21,935 nucleotides of DNA from NCBI GenBank assembly GCA_034178815.1, contig JAXFQS010000032.1:1-21935 (forward strand), read 5' to 3'. Positions 1 to 8,500 of the stretch are shown piece after piece. Source of the DNA: JAXFQS01 sp034178815 (GTDB lineage Bacteria; Verrucomicrobiota; Kiritimatiellia; RFP12; DVOR01). The translations under genes were made by a program, and so were the position numbers. The notes beneath the pieces were generated by a model that made no database searches, had not been told where the DNA came from, and was given only the letters and a program-made list of their open reading frames with translations. How positions within the stretch are numbered: the first letter of the stretch is position 1; each line of letters begins with the position of its first letter.

Positions 1-687
1 CAGCACCGCAAGCCAGACTTTAATGACGGCGGGTTCGCTCCATCCCAGCAAAGTGACCAAATCGAGCGGGAAACACATCCCGACCCCAATCGACAGAAAC
101 ACCAATGGAACGAAAATGCAGGTGCCAATCAGCAGGGGCAGTCCGCGCCGATAGGTCAACCAACCAAAAACCGGAGCCATTGCGATAAAGAGGAGCGAAG
201 CCGTAGCCGTTGCAGGCGTAGAGGTAAAAGTTTTCGACACCAAAAGAGAGAAGACCGCTACCACCAACACAAGGGCCGCAATGCAGAAAAGTATGAAAAC
301 CTGACGCCCGCACCGACCAATAACCTTCTCGACAATGCCCGCAATCGATTTACCCTCGTGGCGAATCGAGATAAACATGGCAGCAAAATCGTGGAACGCG
401 CCCAGAAAAACGCATCCAAGCAGAATCCAGGCAAGCGCAGGTGCCCAGCCATACTTCAACGCAATAATGGGGCCAACAATAGGCCCGGCCCCCGCAATCC
501 CGGCAAAGTGGTGGCCAAACAGAACCATCGGATGCGCAGGTTCGTAATCCCGGCCATCCCGCAAGGTAAACGCAGGAGTCTTCCGAGAGGCATCGATGCC
601 AAAAAGGCGTTCAATTCCGCGCCCCACAACAAAATACATCAGCGCAAACCAGGCAATTGCCCCTAGCAACAACAGACACCCGCTCAT
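1..687 (-). CDS. cstA: CstA-family carbon starvation / peptide-pyruvate transporter, partial (3' end outside window)
   Basis: The 229 N-terminal residues of an integral membrane protein are visible; the rest lies beyond base 1. The family signature FGHHFAGIAGAGPIVGPIIA sits at about residues 73-92, followed by several hydrophobic segments, as in CstA proteins. These are inner-membrane carriers linked to uptake of peptides or pyruvate under carbon limitation. The start at 687 gives a hydrophobic N-terminus (MSGCLLLLGAIAWF) and overlaps the stop of the upstream phosphorylase gene by 4 bp (ATGA), which implies translational coupling and makes this the last visible gene of the minus-strand run. 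Family assignment is firm. The exact substrate cannot be read from the sequence. Confidence 0.9.
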   Translation of the reverse strand, partial: MSGCLLLLGAIAWFALMYFVVGRGIERLFGIDASRKTPAFTLRDGRDYEPAHPMVLFGHHFAGIAGAGPIVGPIIALKYGWAPALAWILLGCVFLGAFHDFAAMFISIRHEGKSIAGIVEKVIGRCGRQVFILFCIAALVLVVAVFSLLVSKTFTSTPATATASLLFIAMAPVFGWLTYRRGLPLLIGTCIFVPLVFLSIGVGMCFPLDLVTLLGWSEPAVIKVWLAVL

Positions 688-1538
688 TCGCTCAGCGCTC
701 CATCTCTCAAAAGTCCGAGAAAATCGGCAAGCAACCGGGCCATCCCAGGAATAGCCGCGTGACACTTGGCCAAAATCGCATTATGATCCAAAGGCCCAAC
801 CGCGATCCCCGCAGCCAAGTTGGTCACGCAACTGATGCAGGCCAATTCAATACCGCAGGCCCGAGCAACCATTGCTTCGGGGACTGTCGACATACCAATG
901 ACATCGGCCCCTAGGCGCTTGTAAATCTGAATTTCGGCAGGAGTCTCGAATGCTGGACCGGCAGAATAGGCATAGACACCATCCCTCAACGGCACCTGTG
1001 CGCACTCTGCAGCTTGCCGCAAGAGAGCATTAAGCCTAGGAGAATAGACGGCCGACATGTCGGGAAAACGCTCGCCCCAACCATCCACAACCGCCCCCTG
1101 CAAAGGGGAAATGCCCGTCAAATTGAAATGGTCGCGCAACAAGACCAATTCCCCGGGGAATAGCCCATCAGCAATGCCGCCAGAAGCATTCGTCAAGACA
1201 AGTTGACGGCACCCATTGCGGCGCAACAATTCCACCGGCAACACAACCGACTCCCACCCGCAGCCCTCATACCAGTGGCGGCGGCCGCAAAAACACCACA
1301 ATCGAAACCCAGCCTTGTCCAGAATCGTCAGTTCACCCTTGTGTCCCACCACCGTGCTCGCGCCCAATCCAGCCACAGAGGCATAGGGCATGCTCGCAAC
1401 CACTTGGGCACCGGTGCACCACTCCGACAATGCATCGCCCCATCCCGAACCAAAAATAAGAGCACAATCAGCTGGACGGTTTCGGACAGCCGAAGGAAGA
1501 GAATTCCATGCCCGATCAAATATGTTCGTATCGATCAT
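684..1538 (-). CDS. Purine nucleoside phosphorylase (trimeric, PNP/MTAP family)
   Basis: The 284-aa protein cleaves purine (deoxy)nucleosides with phosphate to a free base and (deoxy)ribose-1-phosphate in cytoplasmic purine salvage. Family motifs appear in order: the phosphate loop GSGWGD (residues 30-35), STVVGHKG (61-68), GRRHWYEG (85-92, with Arg86, His88 and Tyr90 in the phosphate/ribose site), NASGG (117-121), GPAFETPAE (194-202), GMSTVPE (215-221) and TN (239-240), where the Asn normally contacts the purine. The start at 1538 is supported by GGGAGG seven bases upstream. The gene overlaps the end of pyrC by 23 bp and the cstA start by 4 bp. Asn240 suggests the inosine/guanosine-type enzyme rather than methylthioadenosine phosphorylase, but that is inference. 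Confidence 0.92.
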   Translation of the reverse strand: MIDTNIFDRAWNSLPSAVRNRPADCALIFGSGWGDALSEWCTGAQVVASMPYASVAGLGASTVVGHKGELTILDKAGFRLWCFCGRRHWYEGCGWESVVLPVELLRRNGCRQLVLTNASGGIADGLFPGELVLLRDHFNLTGISPLQGAVVDGWGERFPDMSAVYSPRLNALLRQAAECAQVPLRDGVYAYSAGPAFETPAEIQIYKRLGADVIGMSTVPEAMVARACGIELACISCVTNLAAGIAVGPLDHNAILAKCHAAIPGMARLLADFLGLLRDGALSE

Positions 1539-2790
1539 ATGTCTTCCTCCCGTCCATGAAAGTCAACTCCACCCTTAAGGGGAAAGTCATGCCACCAAAT
1601 GGGGTGTTACGCGACTTGGAAAAGCCGCTCTTCGTATGGTAGTGCCAAACGGTCTTCCTAAAAAGAGCCAGATCGGCTGGAGCACCAAAACGAAGGGCCG
1701 GTGGCGCAACTCCCAGCAATGTCGCTGGGGCTGTTGTCCAAAGGGCGGCCCAGCGCAATGGCGGCAGTTCCCCGGGTTCCACCATTGCCTGCCAAGTAAT
1801 CGCCGCGGCGGTCTCCAACCCAATAATTCCTGATGCGGCTTGGGCATAAGGCAGATTCTTCCGAGCCGGCGCATGAGGGGCATGGTCGGTAGCAAAGGCT
1901 TGTATCGTACCGTCTTTTATTCCCTGCCTCAAAGCCCGAACATCCTCCTTGGTTCCCAGCGGCGGAGCCATGCGCCAGTTGCCATCGTTTGCAGGGATTT
2001 GTTCACAGGATATCGAGAGATGATGGGGGGTAACCTCTGCCGTGACGCAGATTCCCTTGCGCTGGGCTTGTCGAATCAGTTCAACGGATTCTGCGCAGGA
2101 GAGGTGCTGGATATGGATATGGCCTCCGGACTCCTCTGCCAGACGGATATCCTGTCGAACGGCGTCGACCTCTGCCTGTGGGGAAAATATAGGGATACCG
2201 TTCTGCCTTGCGATCCGACAATCGCGTATGACGCCTTTTCCTGCAATGTCGGGCAGTACGGCGTGATCCATCACGAGTTTGCCAAGCGTATGGGCTTGAA
2301 CAAGCGCCTGCCGCATCAATGAGGAATCGTGCACCATCGCACCGTCATCCGTGAAGGCTACCGCGCCCGCCTCTGCCAGATGCGGCAGGTCGGCAAGCTG
2401 CTTGCCGGCGCGGTCCACGGTGATGGCTGCGGATGGTAGAATCCGAACCGGCAAATCGTTCCGTTGCTGATGGTAGATTATCTCCGGGCTATCGCATGCC
2501 GGCAAGGTATTGGGCATGGTCACAACGCGTGTAAATCCTCCGGCGGCGGCCGCCTGCGCCCCGGTCTGCAAGGTCTCCGCCTCGGTGATGCCCGGATCTC
2601 GAAAATGCACATGCATATCTAGGAGTCCGGGTGTTGCAATGCAGTCGCGTCCGTCGACAATGCGGCAGTCGGGGAGTGATGGTGGTTTAGGCAGGAGTGT
2701 ACCGTTCGGGTCAATGAACAAGTCCATCACGCCGTCGTAGGCGGAAAGCGGATTGAGGAGACGAACGGATTGAAGCAGGATTGGTTGCAT
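1516..2790 (-). CDS. pyrC: Dihydroorotase, class I
   Basis: The 424-aa amidohydrolase interconverts N-carbamoyl-aspartate and dihydroorotate, the third step of de novo pyrimidine synthesis. Metal and substrate residues are visible: DMHVHFRDPG (His60, His62, Arg64), MPNT (Asn94), FTDDG (Asp149), DHAV (His176), IQHLS (His229) and ATDHAPH (Asp302). The usual NPPLR segment reads APPLG at 275-279, a change outside the metal site. A longer in-frame start at 2832 exists, but the ATG at 2790 gives the normal N-terminus (MQPILLQSV) and overlaps the kdsD stop by one base (TGATG). An inactive PyrX-type paralogue is unlikely because all metal ligands are kept. Confidence 0.92.
   Translation of the reverse strand: MQPILLQSVRLLNPLSAYDGVMDLFIDPNGTLLPKPPSLPDCRIVDGRDCIATPGLLDMHVHFRDPGITEAETLQTGAQAAAAGGFTRVVTMPNTLPACDSPEIIYHQQRNDLPVRILPSAAITVDRAGKQLADLPHLAEAGAVAFTDDGAMVHDSSLMRQALVQAHTLGKLVMDHAVLPDIAGKGVIRDCRIARQNGIPIFSPQAEVDAVRQDIRLAEESGGHIHIQHLSCAESVELIRQAQRKGICVTAEVTPHHLSISCEQIPANDGNWRMAPPLGTKEDVRALRQGIKDGTIQAFATDHAPHAPARKNLPYAQAASGIIGLETAAAITWQAMVEPGELPPLRWAALWTTAPATLLGVAPPALRFGAPADLALFRKTVWHYHTKSGFSKSRNTPFGGMTFPLRVELTFMDGRKTYDRYEHI
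1546..1551 (-). promoter_or_regulatory. Shine-Dalgarno site of the purine nucleoside phosphorylase gene
   Basis: GGGAGG on the minus strand lies seven bases before the ATG at 1538, inside the 3' end of pyrC. It supports this start even though it makes the genes overlap. Confidence 0.75.
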
Positions 2791-3767
2791 CAGAGAATCT
2801 TCATTCGCGGCAGGTCTTGAATGTCCACGCACCCCACGAGTAGACCGTTGGAGTCCACAACGGGCAAGTCGTCGATCTTGTACTGTTCGAACACGCGCAA
2901 CACATCTACAGCCAATGCCGTATCAACCACATGGACGGGCCTCGGGGTCATGACAGAAGCGATGTCCTGGCGAAGAACATTGGGTGAGTCGGCCAAATGG
3001 CGGCGCAAGTCGCCGTCTGTGAAAATACCCAGCAGATGACCGTCCGAGTCGACAATACACGCGGCTCCGGCCTTTGCGCCGGTCATGGCAACGATTGCGT
3101 CCTGGACGGATGCCGTCTCTCGAATGACGGCGGCCTTTGCTCCGGCGCGCATGATGTCGCGGACCTTGAACAAGAGCGCCTTGCCAATGGCCCCGGCGGG
3201 ATGGCGCAGGGCAAAGTCGCTCTTCTTGAAGCCACGCTCTTGCATCAAAACCAAAGCCAGTGCATCGCCTAGCGCAAGCGTTGCCGTGGTGCTGGTTGTC
3301 GGAGCCATATTGAAGGGGCAGGCTTCGCGGCTGACTGGTACGGGGAGCAGCACATCACCCAAAGTAGCCAATGTGCTGTCCGCGCGGCCGGTCATAGCAA
3401 TCACCGGGACGCCAAGGCGTTTGACCGCAGGAATCAACGCAAGTATTTCATCCGACTCGCCGGAGAAACTCAACGCGACCAAGGTATCTCTCGGATCGAG
3501 CATACCAAGGTCTCCATGCATAGCCTGCACAGGATTGAGGACAACAGATGTAGACCCAGTACTGGAAAGGGTTGCCGAGATTTTCTCCGCGATATGGAGA
3601 TTCTTCCCGATACCCGTCACGACGATGCGCCCGCCATCCGACAAGGTCTTCAGTAGCAAACTAACTGACTGGACAAAGTCCGCACCTAGACCATCGCGCG
3701 TTTGCTTCAAACCCTCGATTTCATCGTCCAAGACTCTTTGGGCGCAACTAATCCGATCAAAACTCAT
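2790..3767 (-). CDS. kdsD: D-arabinose 5-phosphate isomerase, KpsF/GutQ family
   Basis: The 325-aa protein has an N-terminal SIS sugar-isomerase domain (about 35-180) and two C-terminal CBS domains (about 205-260 and 272-325), the standard KdsD layout and length. It converts ribulose-5-phosphate to arabinose-5-phosphate, the first step to Kdo for the LPS inner core. Residues aligning with the E. coli catalytic set are present: Lys55 in GIGKN, Glu104 in SGESDE, Glu148 in SREACP and His189 in RHPAG. It starts 11 bases after the pfp stop and overlaps the pyrC start by one base. Co-location with lpxA and an LPS permease in one transcription unit supports the Kdo role over a sugar-alcohol (GutQ) role. 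Confidence 0.93.
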   Translation of the reverse strand: MSFDRISCAQRVLDDEIEGLKQTRDGLGADFVQSVSLLLKTLSDGGRIVVTGIGKNLHIAEKISATLSSTGSTSVVLNPVQAMHGDLGMLDPRDTLVALSFSGESDEILALIPAVKRLGVPVIAMTGRADSTLATLGDVLLPVPVSREACPFNMAPTTSTTATLALGDALALVLMQERGFKKSDFALRHPAGAIGKALLFKVRDIMRAGAKAAVIRETASVQDAIVAMTGAKAGAACIVDSDGHLLGIFTDGDLRRHLADSPNVLRQDIASVMTPRPVHVVDTALAVDVLRVFEQYKIDDLPVVDSNGLLVGCVDIQDLPRMKIL

Positions 3768-3778
3768 CTTTTCCCCAC

Positions 3779-4975
3779 CTAAATCTTGCGCAACTGATCC
3801 AAACGAGCCGTCTCCGGCAAAGGCCCGACAATCGGTCTGGCATACTCAAGAAACGCCCGGGTCACATCGTGCCCGGTTCGGGCAATGAACTTCGGCGGCA
3901 TCGAGCGGGTCACCTTGGCGACCGAGCCCAGCGGGACAACCCGATATTCGACCGCATACTGCCTGCCAACCTTGCGGCGAATCGCGACCGAGCCCGAACG
4001 CGTCTTGCCATCGAGCGCGGCCTTGACCGCACAAGTTCCGACCTCAAAAGCCTCACGGGAATCCGTCGTCGAGACACACCCCGCAAAAGAACGCTGCAAA
4101 TAACCGAATGTATCAGCGCGAACACGCTTGACACCCAACTTTTTCACCTCAGACGCCAACAAATCGCCCAAAGCACCCGTGCCGCTGAGTTGCAGATTCC
4201 CGTGCGAATCCTTCTCCTGTGAGAACTTCGCGACAATCGGTACGCCCTGGGCATCGCGGATACCCTCTGAGACGGCGACCACGCACCGCCCGAACTGCTT
4301 CATCTTGCCCTCAACATCCTTGAGAAACTGGGGAAGACTGAACGGAACCTCAGGCATATAAATCAGATGAGGGCCATCATCAGGATCCTGCCGGGCCAAG
4401 GCAGATGCCGCGACCAAGAAGCCAGCATCGCGCCCCATCACAACATCAATCTTGACCCCACCCAAGGCCCGATTGTCCAAATCATCACCTCGAATGGCAC
4501 AGGCGACAAAACGCGCCGCACTGCCATAGCCTGGCGTATGATCGTTCTGCCTCAAATCATTGTCAATCGTCTTGGCGATATGGAAACAACGCAAATCATG
4601 CTTGGCGACAGCCGCAGCCTGAGCAAGAATATGCGTCGTCTCGGCCGTATCATTTCCGCCAATGTAGAAAAACCATTTAACCTGATGCTTCCGTAGAACC
4701 CGGAAGACCTCCTCGCAGTCAGCCGGCGTGGCCTTATGCCGGACGGAACCAAGCGCAGAAGACGGCGTTGCCGCGACACGGCGCAAAGTCGAGACCTTCT
4801 CCTTCCGGAAGTCGATGAACTCCTCCTTCAAAATGCCATCAATTCCATGAACCGCACCTAAAATCTTGCCGATGCGACGCTCTTTCCGTGCCGCCAAAAC
4901 TGCGCCAATCAGGCTCTGGTTGATTACCATTGACGGGCCGCCACTCTGGGCGATAAGCATATTACCCTCAAACAT
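3779..4975 (-). CDS. pfp: Pyrophosphate-dependent 6-phosphofructokinase
   Basis: The 398-aa cytoplasmic enzyme phosphorylates fructose-6-phosphate, probably with PPi. The N-terminus LIAQSGGPSMVINQSL is the nucleotide/PPi loop. The donor-site segment reads YIGGNDTAET, and KTIDNDL and TPGYGSA follow; the Asp in GGND together with Lys in KTIDND is the pattern of PPi-using enzymes, whereas ATP-using enzymes have GGDGS and a different residue at the Lys position. MGRDAGF and MPEVPF complete the sugar-phosphate site. The start at 4975 is preferred over an in-frame one at 5026 because GAGGAG lies six bases before it and the fold begins at once. Donor choice is inferred, since a few family members use ATP. 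It sits 19 bases after the DUF6941-like gene. Confidence 0.9.
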   Translation of the reverse strand: MFEGNMLIAQSGGPSMVINQSLIGAVLAARKERRIGKILGAVHGIDGILKEEFIDFRKEKVSTLRRVAATPSSALGSVRHKATPADCEEVFRVLRKHQVKWFFYIGGNDTAETTHILAQAAAVAKHDLRCFHIAKTIDNDLRQNDHTPGYGSAARFVACAIRGDDLDNRALGGVKIDVVMGRDAGFLVAASALARQDPDDGPHLIYMPEVPFSLPQFLKDVEGKMKQFGRCVVAVSEGIRDAQGVPIVAKFSQEKDSHGNLQLSGTGALGDLLASEVKKLGVKRVRADTFGYLQRSFAGCVSTTDSREAFEVGTCAVKAALDGKTRSGSVAIRRKVGRQYAVEYRVVPLGSVAKVTRSMPPKFIARTGHDVTRAFLEYARPIVGPLPETARLDQLRKI

Positions 4976-4981
4976 TCTCGT

Positions 4982-4987
4982 CTCCTC
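4982..4987 (-). promoter_or_regulatory. Shine-Dalgarno site that fixes the pfp start
   Basis: GAGGAG on the minus strand, six bases before the ATG at 4975. It argues against the longer in-frame start at 5026. Confidence 0.7.
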
Positions 4988-4994
4988 GTTTCTG

Positions 4995-5402
4995 TCACTG
5001 CGCAACCGCCGCAACAGGCCGCACAACCAACGGATAGCGCATCTTCAAAACCTGGTCAAGCAGGATTTCCACCCAATAGGTTCCTGGCCCGGGGAACTTG
5101 ATGTTCATAAACACCTCCACGCTCGTCGCAGTCTGAAGATCGTTCTTGAACTCAATGGGAAATTCGCCTCCCTCCACGACAATCGTATGCCCATCAGGCG
5201 CAACAATGCGCGAGTGCTGCCGAAAGTGCCCCGAACCGCAACACCAACGATTGACCAAGCACAGTTTAGGAAAATGAGGCGCGCCCTCCCGGTAGAGGAT
5301 TCCCTCGAAAATGCCTATCAGGATAAACTTTCCGTTGCGCTCTTGCCGGACATCATCGCAAACAAGGCTGGACTGCAAATCCGGGATGACCGAATCAGAC
5401 AT
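4995..5402 (-). CDS. DUF6941-like small protein in an LPS operon, function unknown
   Basis: The 135-aa protein has no signal peptide and no membrane segment. The N-terminal stretch CDDVRQERNGKFILIGIFEG followed by FPKLCLV, PDG, and a final GTYWVEILLD resembles small DUF6941-type proteins, which look like a compact beta-sandwich; I base this on motif memory, not a search. Its ATG at 5402 overlaps the lpxA stop by one base (TAATG), so it is probably translated together with lpxA, and pfp follows 19 bases later. The neighbourhood suggests a cytoplasmic role alongside envelope synthesis, but nothing in the sequence shows a reaction. Two adjacent cysteines (WCCGSG) are not part of a clear metal site. 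Confidence 0.75.
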   Translation of the reverse strand: MSDSVIPDLQSSLVCDDVRQERNGKFILIGIFEGILYREGAPHFPKLCLVNRWCCGSGHFRQHSRIVAPDGHTIVVEGGEFPIEFKNDLQTATSVEVFMNIKFPGPGTYWVEILLDQVLKMRYPLVVRPVAAVAQ

Positions 5403-6181
5403 TAAAGCACTCCGCGACGCGTGCTTTTGTAAAACTCAACGAGGTTCTTCAATTCAGGCACGGACAGGTCCATCTCCAGTTCAATCCGCTCGATGGCTTG
5501 AGACCGGTTCAGCCCCTCGCGGTAAATCAAGCGATAGGCTTCCTTGAGTTGAGCACATACATCTGCTTTGAACCCGCGGCGGTGCAGACCAACCAAGTTG
5601 ACCCCTCTAGTCAACGCCTCCGTCGCCCCATCTACAATCATATAAGGGGCAACATCCTGCTTAGCCGCCGTCATTCCCCCCAGCATGGCGTGACACCCGA
5701 TGCGGGCAAACTGATGCACGCCGCTCATTCCACCGATCGTGACATAATCCTCTATAGTCACCTCGCCCGCGATTTGGCAACAATTGGAGATGATGATGTG
5801 ATTGCCCAAGGCACACCCGTGCGCAATATGCGTATAAGTCATAATCAAACAATCGCTACCAATCTTGGTCACCTCCCCGTCACGCGTGCCGGAATTGACC
5901 GTGGTAAATTCCCGAAAAACGCAACGATCGCCAATTTGGACATAGGTGGTGCCGCCATCGTACTTGAGGTCCTGCGTTTTCTTGCCGATACAGGCAAAAG
6001 AGAAGAACTCGCAATCCTCGCCAATCGTGGTGTTGCCCTCAATCGAAGCGTGATGCTGCACAACCGTTCCGCGACCAATCTTGACATTGGCACCGATGTA
6101 GGCATAGGCACCGACGCGCACACCTTCGCCAAGTTGCGCCCCTGGTTCGATGATGGCTGTCGGATGAATCAAGTCGGACAT
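5402..6181 (-). CDS. lpxA: Acyl-ACP--UDP-N-acetylglucosamine O-acyltransferase
   Basis: The 259-aa left-handed beta-helix protein carries out the first step of lipid A synthesis, moving a 3-hydroxyacyl chain from ACP to UDP-GlcNAc in the cytoplasm. Hexapeptide repeats run from about residue 5 to 185. The catalytic base is His121 in THIAHGC (His125 in E. coli), and GGMSGVHQF and QDVAPYMIVDG match the family. Gly169 aligns with E. coli Gly173, the residue limiting acyl chain length, which would allow a longer chain; that is inference from alignment by eye. The C-terminal helical tail (RRGFKADVCAQLKEAY) is complete. The gene starts 18 bases after the LptF/G-type permease and overlaps the next start by one base. 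Confidence 0.95.
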   Translation of the reverse strand: MSDLIHPTAIIEPGAQLGEGVRVGAYAYIGANVKIGRGTVVQHHASIEGNTTIGEDCEFFSFACIGKKTQDLKYDGGTTYVQIGDRCVFREFTTVNSGTRDGEVTKIGSDCLIMTYTHIAHGCALGNHIIISNCCQIAGEVTIEDYVTIGGMSGVHQFARIGCHAMLGGMTAAKQDVAPYMIVDGATEALTRGVNLVGLHRRGFKADVCAQLKEAYRLIYREGLNRSQAIERIELEMDLSVPELKNLVEFYKSTRRGVL

Positions 6182-6199
6182 GACGCAGGACCTTTCTAG

Positions 6200-7285
6200 C
6201 TACTGGTTCTTAGGAATGAGATAGGCCGCCAAAACGAAACACACCAGCACAGGCATCCACAGCAGAAGCCAAGGGTGCAAGGCCGCATTCTTCGAGATGG
6301 CTTTGGCCAAAATAAGACAAAGGAAGAAGAGGACGCCAACGAGAAGGCTGATAGCCATCCCGATGGTCGTCTCCTTGCGGTGGGCCTTGATGCCCAATGG
6401 GACGCCGATCAACACGAAGCAAAAGGAAGCAGCGGCCCAAACGAAACGATTGTTCAGTTCAAAGAGCATCTGGCTATGGAGAACCTTGGCCTTTTTGTCG
6501 CGTTCGGACGGGGGCGGAAGGTCGTGCAACCTAGCCCGCAATTCCATAAAGTTGCAATCGTCGATGCGCTTCTCGTATTTCTTGCGCCGAAGGATATTCT
6601 TGAGCGTATGCGTGGCTCGGTCGAGCATAGCTGCGCCGGGACGGTCATCCTGTAACGGATCCACGCGCACCTGATGAAGGGTCAGCACGACATCGTTGCC
6701 GTTGGTCTGAACAAGTGCCCGCTTGGCCCTGATTTCACGCACAAAGTTGGTCGAGCGTTTGTCGTAGACTAGGACATCATTGAGCCAATTCCCCTGTTTA
6801 CTGGCAAACCAAAGCGTCATATTGGGCACATCGTTGATAAAGCGTCCGGGCTCAAGAATCTCAAGTCCAACGACTACGCTTGACTCGGCGGCTATGTCGC
6901 GCCGAACAAGGTGTCCTCGCGGAGCAACTTCGTTATTGAGCCAAACGCAGAAAAGGCTCAATCCCAATCCCACCAAGAGAGGCCAGCGCATAATCGTCAA
7001 GAAGTTGACGCCGCAAGCCCGCATCGCAGAAACTTCGCTGTCGGCGGAGAGTCTTCCGAAAACGAGCAGGGCGCTGACCAGAAGGGAAAGCGGGATGGTC
7101 ATACCCAGAATTTCGGGCAATCCGGCCAACAGGTAGCGGAGTATAATGGAGAACTCGACCCCTTGGGCAATGAGTGCCATCACCTTCATCAGTATGCCAA
7201 CCGAGAGGACGAAGGTCAAGACCAACCAGGCCAAAAGAAAGGCCAGGAGGAAAGAGTTCAGCACATAGCGCTCGAGGATTTTCAT
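6200..7285 (-). CDS. LptF/LptG-family LPS export permease
   Basis: The 361-aa inner-membrane protein has hydrophobic segments near residues 10-35, 50-77 and 100-117, a soluble periplasmic middle part, and three further segments in the last 90 residues, the YjgP/YjgQ layout. SADSEVSAMRACGVN (about 80-94) is the coupling-helix region typical of these permeases. LptF and LptG pair with the LptB ATPase to pull LPS from the inner membrane to the outer membrane; only one such gene is here, so I cannot say which of the two it is. It heads the eight-gene minus-strand run. No good Shine-Dalgarno precedes the ATG at 7285, and a hairpin at 7308-7341 separates it from ompA. Confidence 0.9.
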   Translation of the reverse strand: MKILERYVLNSFLLAFLLAWLVLTFVLSVGILMKVMALIAQGVEFSIILRYLLAGLPEILGMTIPLSLLVSALLVFGRLSADSEVSAMRACGVNFLTIMRWPLLVGLGLSLFCVWLNNEVAPRGHLVRRDIAAESSVVVGLEILEPGRFINDVPNMTLWFASKQGNWLNDVLVYDKRSTNFVREIRAKRALVQTNGNDVVLTLHQVRVDPLQDDRPGAAMLDRATHTLKNILRRKKYEKRIDDCNFMELRARLHDLPPPSERDKKAKVLHSQMLFELNNRFVWAAASFCFVLIGVPLGIKAHRKETTIGMAISLLVGVLFFLCLILAKAISKNAALHPWLLLWMPVLVCFVLAAYLIPKNQ

Positions 7286-7307
7286 GGGCGTCCAGGGCTT
7301 TTAACGC

Positions 7308-7341
7308 AAGACCGCACCGGTTATGCACTCGGTGCGGTCTT
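7308..7341 (-). terminator. Perfect 12-bp hairpin between ompA-like gene and lptF/G-type gene
   Basis: AAGACCGCACCG and CGGTGCGGTCTT form a perfect 12-bp stem with a 10-nt loop, 33 bp past the ompA-like stop. On the minus strand it is followed by GCGTTAAAAG, so there is no clean U-tract. It may be a weak terminator, an attenuating stem, or a 3'-end protecting structure that lets some transcription continue into the LPS operon. Confidence 0.6.
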
Positions 7342-7374
7342 CACGGTGTTCAAGCGTTGGCGTCCGAGGCGAGA

Positions 7375-8493
7375 CTAGTTCTTCTTGAGTTCGTCGCGGG
7401 ATGCTTTGTCACCGGCGCCGTGGATGATGACATCGACGCGGCGGTTCTCGGGATTGCCGTTGTCGAGGTCAGGCTTGACTTTGGGCTTGGTGAAGCCATA
7501 ACCCACGGTTGTGAAGACTTTGGCGTCGATTCCGCGGGAAACGAGATAGTTCTTGGTCGCGATGGCACGGGCTTCGGAGAGTTTTTGGTTGTAACTCTTG
7601 CTGGACTTATGGCGGCGGTCGGCGTGACCTTCGATTGAGACCTTGACATTGGGATTGCGGGCGATAGCCTTTTTAATCATACGGGCGACATCGTTGAGCG
7701 GGGCATAATACTCGGGCTTGATGATGGTCTGATCGTAATCGTAGTTGACATAGGTCTCAAGGGTCATCGTGTCCTTCTCGTCGTCGGGGGTCGCATCGAC
7801 AACGACCGGAAGGGGCGCAGCGGGGATGACCTCGGGCGCCTTTTGGCTCTTTTCGCCGCCGAAACGGTAGAGCAGTCCCAGTTCAAGGGACTCGACTAGG
7901 TTGTGCTCGAAACTGTCTTTGATGAGTGCCTGAGTGGGAAGAGCCACTTTGCCGTCGAGGCGCAGGGAGAGGTTATCGGTCAGGTGGTAGGCGATACCGG
8001 CACCTAGGCGGTACATCAGAGCAGAGTCCCAGCCGCCTGCGAACATCGGGTCGTGGTCGCCAAAGATATAGCCGAGCCCGACGGACGCGTAGATGTCCCA
8101 GCGGCTGTAGGGTTCGAGCAGGTGGTAGAGAACATCGACGGCGGGGCCAGCAGCAACATCTGCGCCGCCCTGATGGGAGGAGACAATCGGGGCGTACATC
8201 ATACCGCCTTCAATCGACCAGCGCTCGGTCAAGTCGTAGCCGAGTTTGAGGTCGAAAAAGACTGGCTGGTTGTCGACCGGTCCATTCATATACATCACCC
8301 CGACCCCCGAGTAGACATACCAGCGGGGGCGGGATTGGTCTTCTTCATCGATTTCTTCAGGAAGGGCTTGGGCAGCCTGAGCCTCGGTGACGACGGGCTC
8401 GGAATTCGGTGTCTTGGGGGCTGCCTCGGCAGCAAAAGAAAGGGTCGCGGCAGCGAAAACGCCTCCGGCCACAAGGGGAAATCTCGACTTCAT
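7375..8493 (-). CDS. OmpA-like outer membrane protein with peptidoglycan-binding domain
   Basis: The 372-aa precursor has a signal peptide (MKSRFPLVAGGVFAAATLSF, cleavage probably after AEA at residue 24), an acidic linker (about 41-56), an eight-strand-type beta-barrel region (about 57-213, alternating aromatic and polar residues and ending in LLYRFGG), a proline-rich linker and a C-terminal OmpA domain (about 243-357). The peptidoglycan-binding pattern is visible: EGHADRR, NQKLSEARA and NRRVDVII. It should tether the outer membrane to the wall. The start at 8493 is fixed by a perfect AGGAGGT seven bases upstream and by the signal peptide; a longer in-frame start at 8607 would cover its own promoter. 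It is followed by the hairpin at 7308-7341. Confidence 0.93.
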   Translation of the reverse strand: MKSRFPLVAGGVFAAATLSFAAEAAPKTPNSEPVVTEAQAAQALPEEIDEEDQSRPRWYVYSGVGVMYMNGPVDNQPVFFDLKLGYDLTERWSIEGGMMYAPIVSSHQGGADVAAGPAVDVLYHLLEPYSRWDIYASVGLGYIFGDHDPMFAGGWDSALMYRLGAGIAYHLTDNLSLRLDGKVALPTQALIKDSFEHNLVESLELGLLYRFGGEKSQKAPEVIPAAPLPVVVDATPDDEKDTMTLETYVNYDYDQTIIKPEYYAPLNDVARMIKKAIARNPNVKVSIEGHADRRHKSSKSYNQKLSEARAIATKNYLVSRGIDAKVFTTVGYGFTKPKVKPDLDNGNPENRRVDVIIHGAGDKASRDELKKN

Positions 8494-8500
8494 AGTACAA

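Noticed and set aside
3085..3888. 267-codon forward open frame opposite kdsD
   Set aside because: Ser/Arg-rich translation with no domain, fully antisense to an intact SIS-CBS isomerase.
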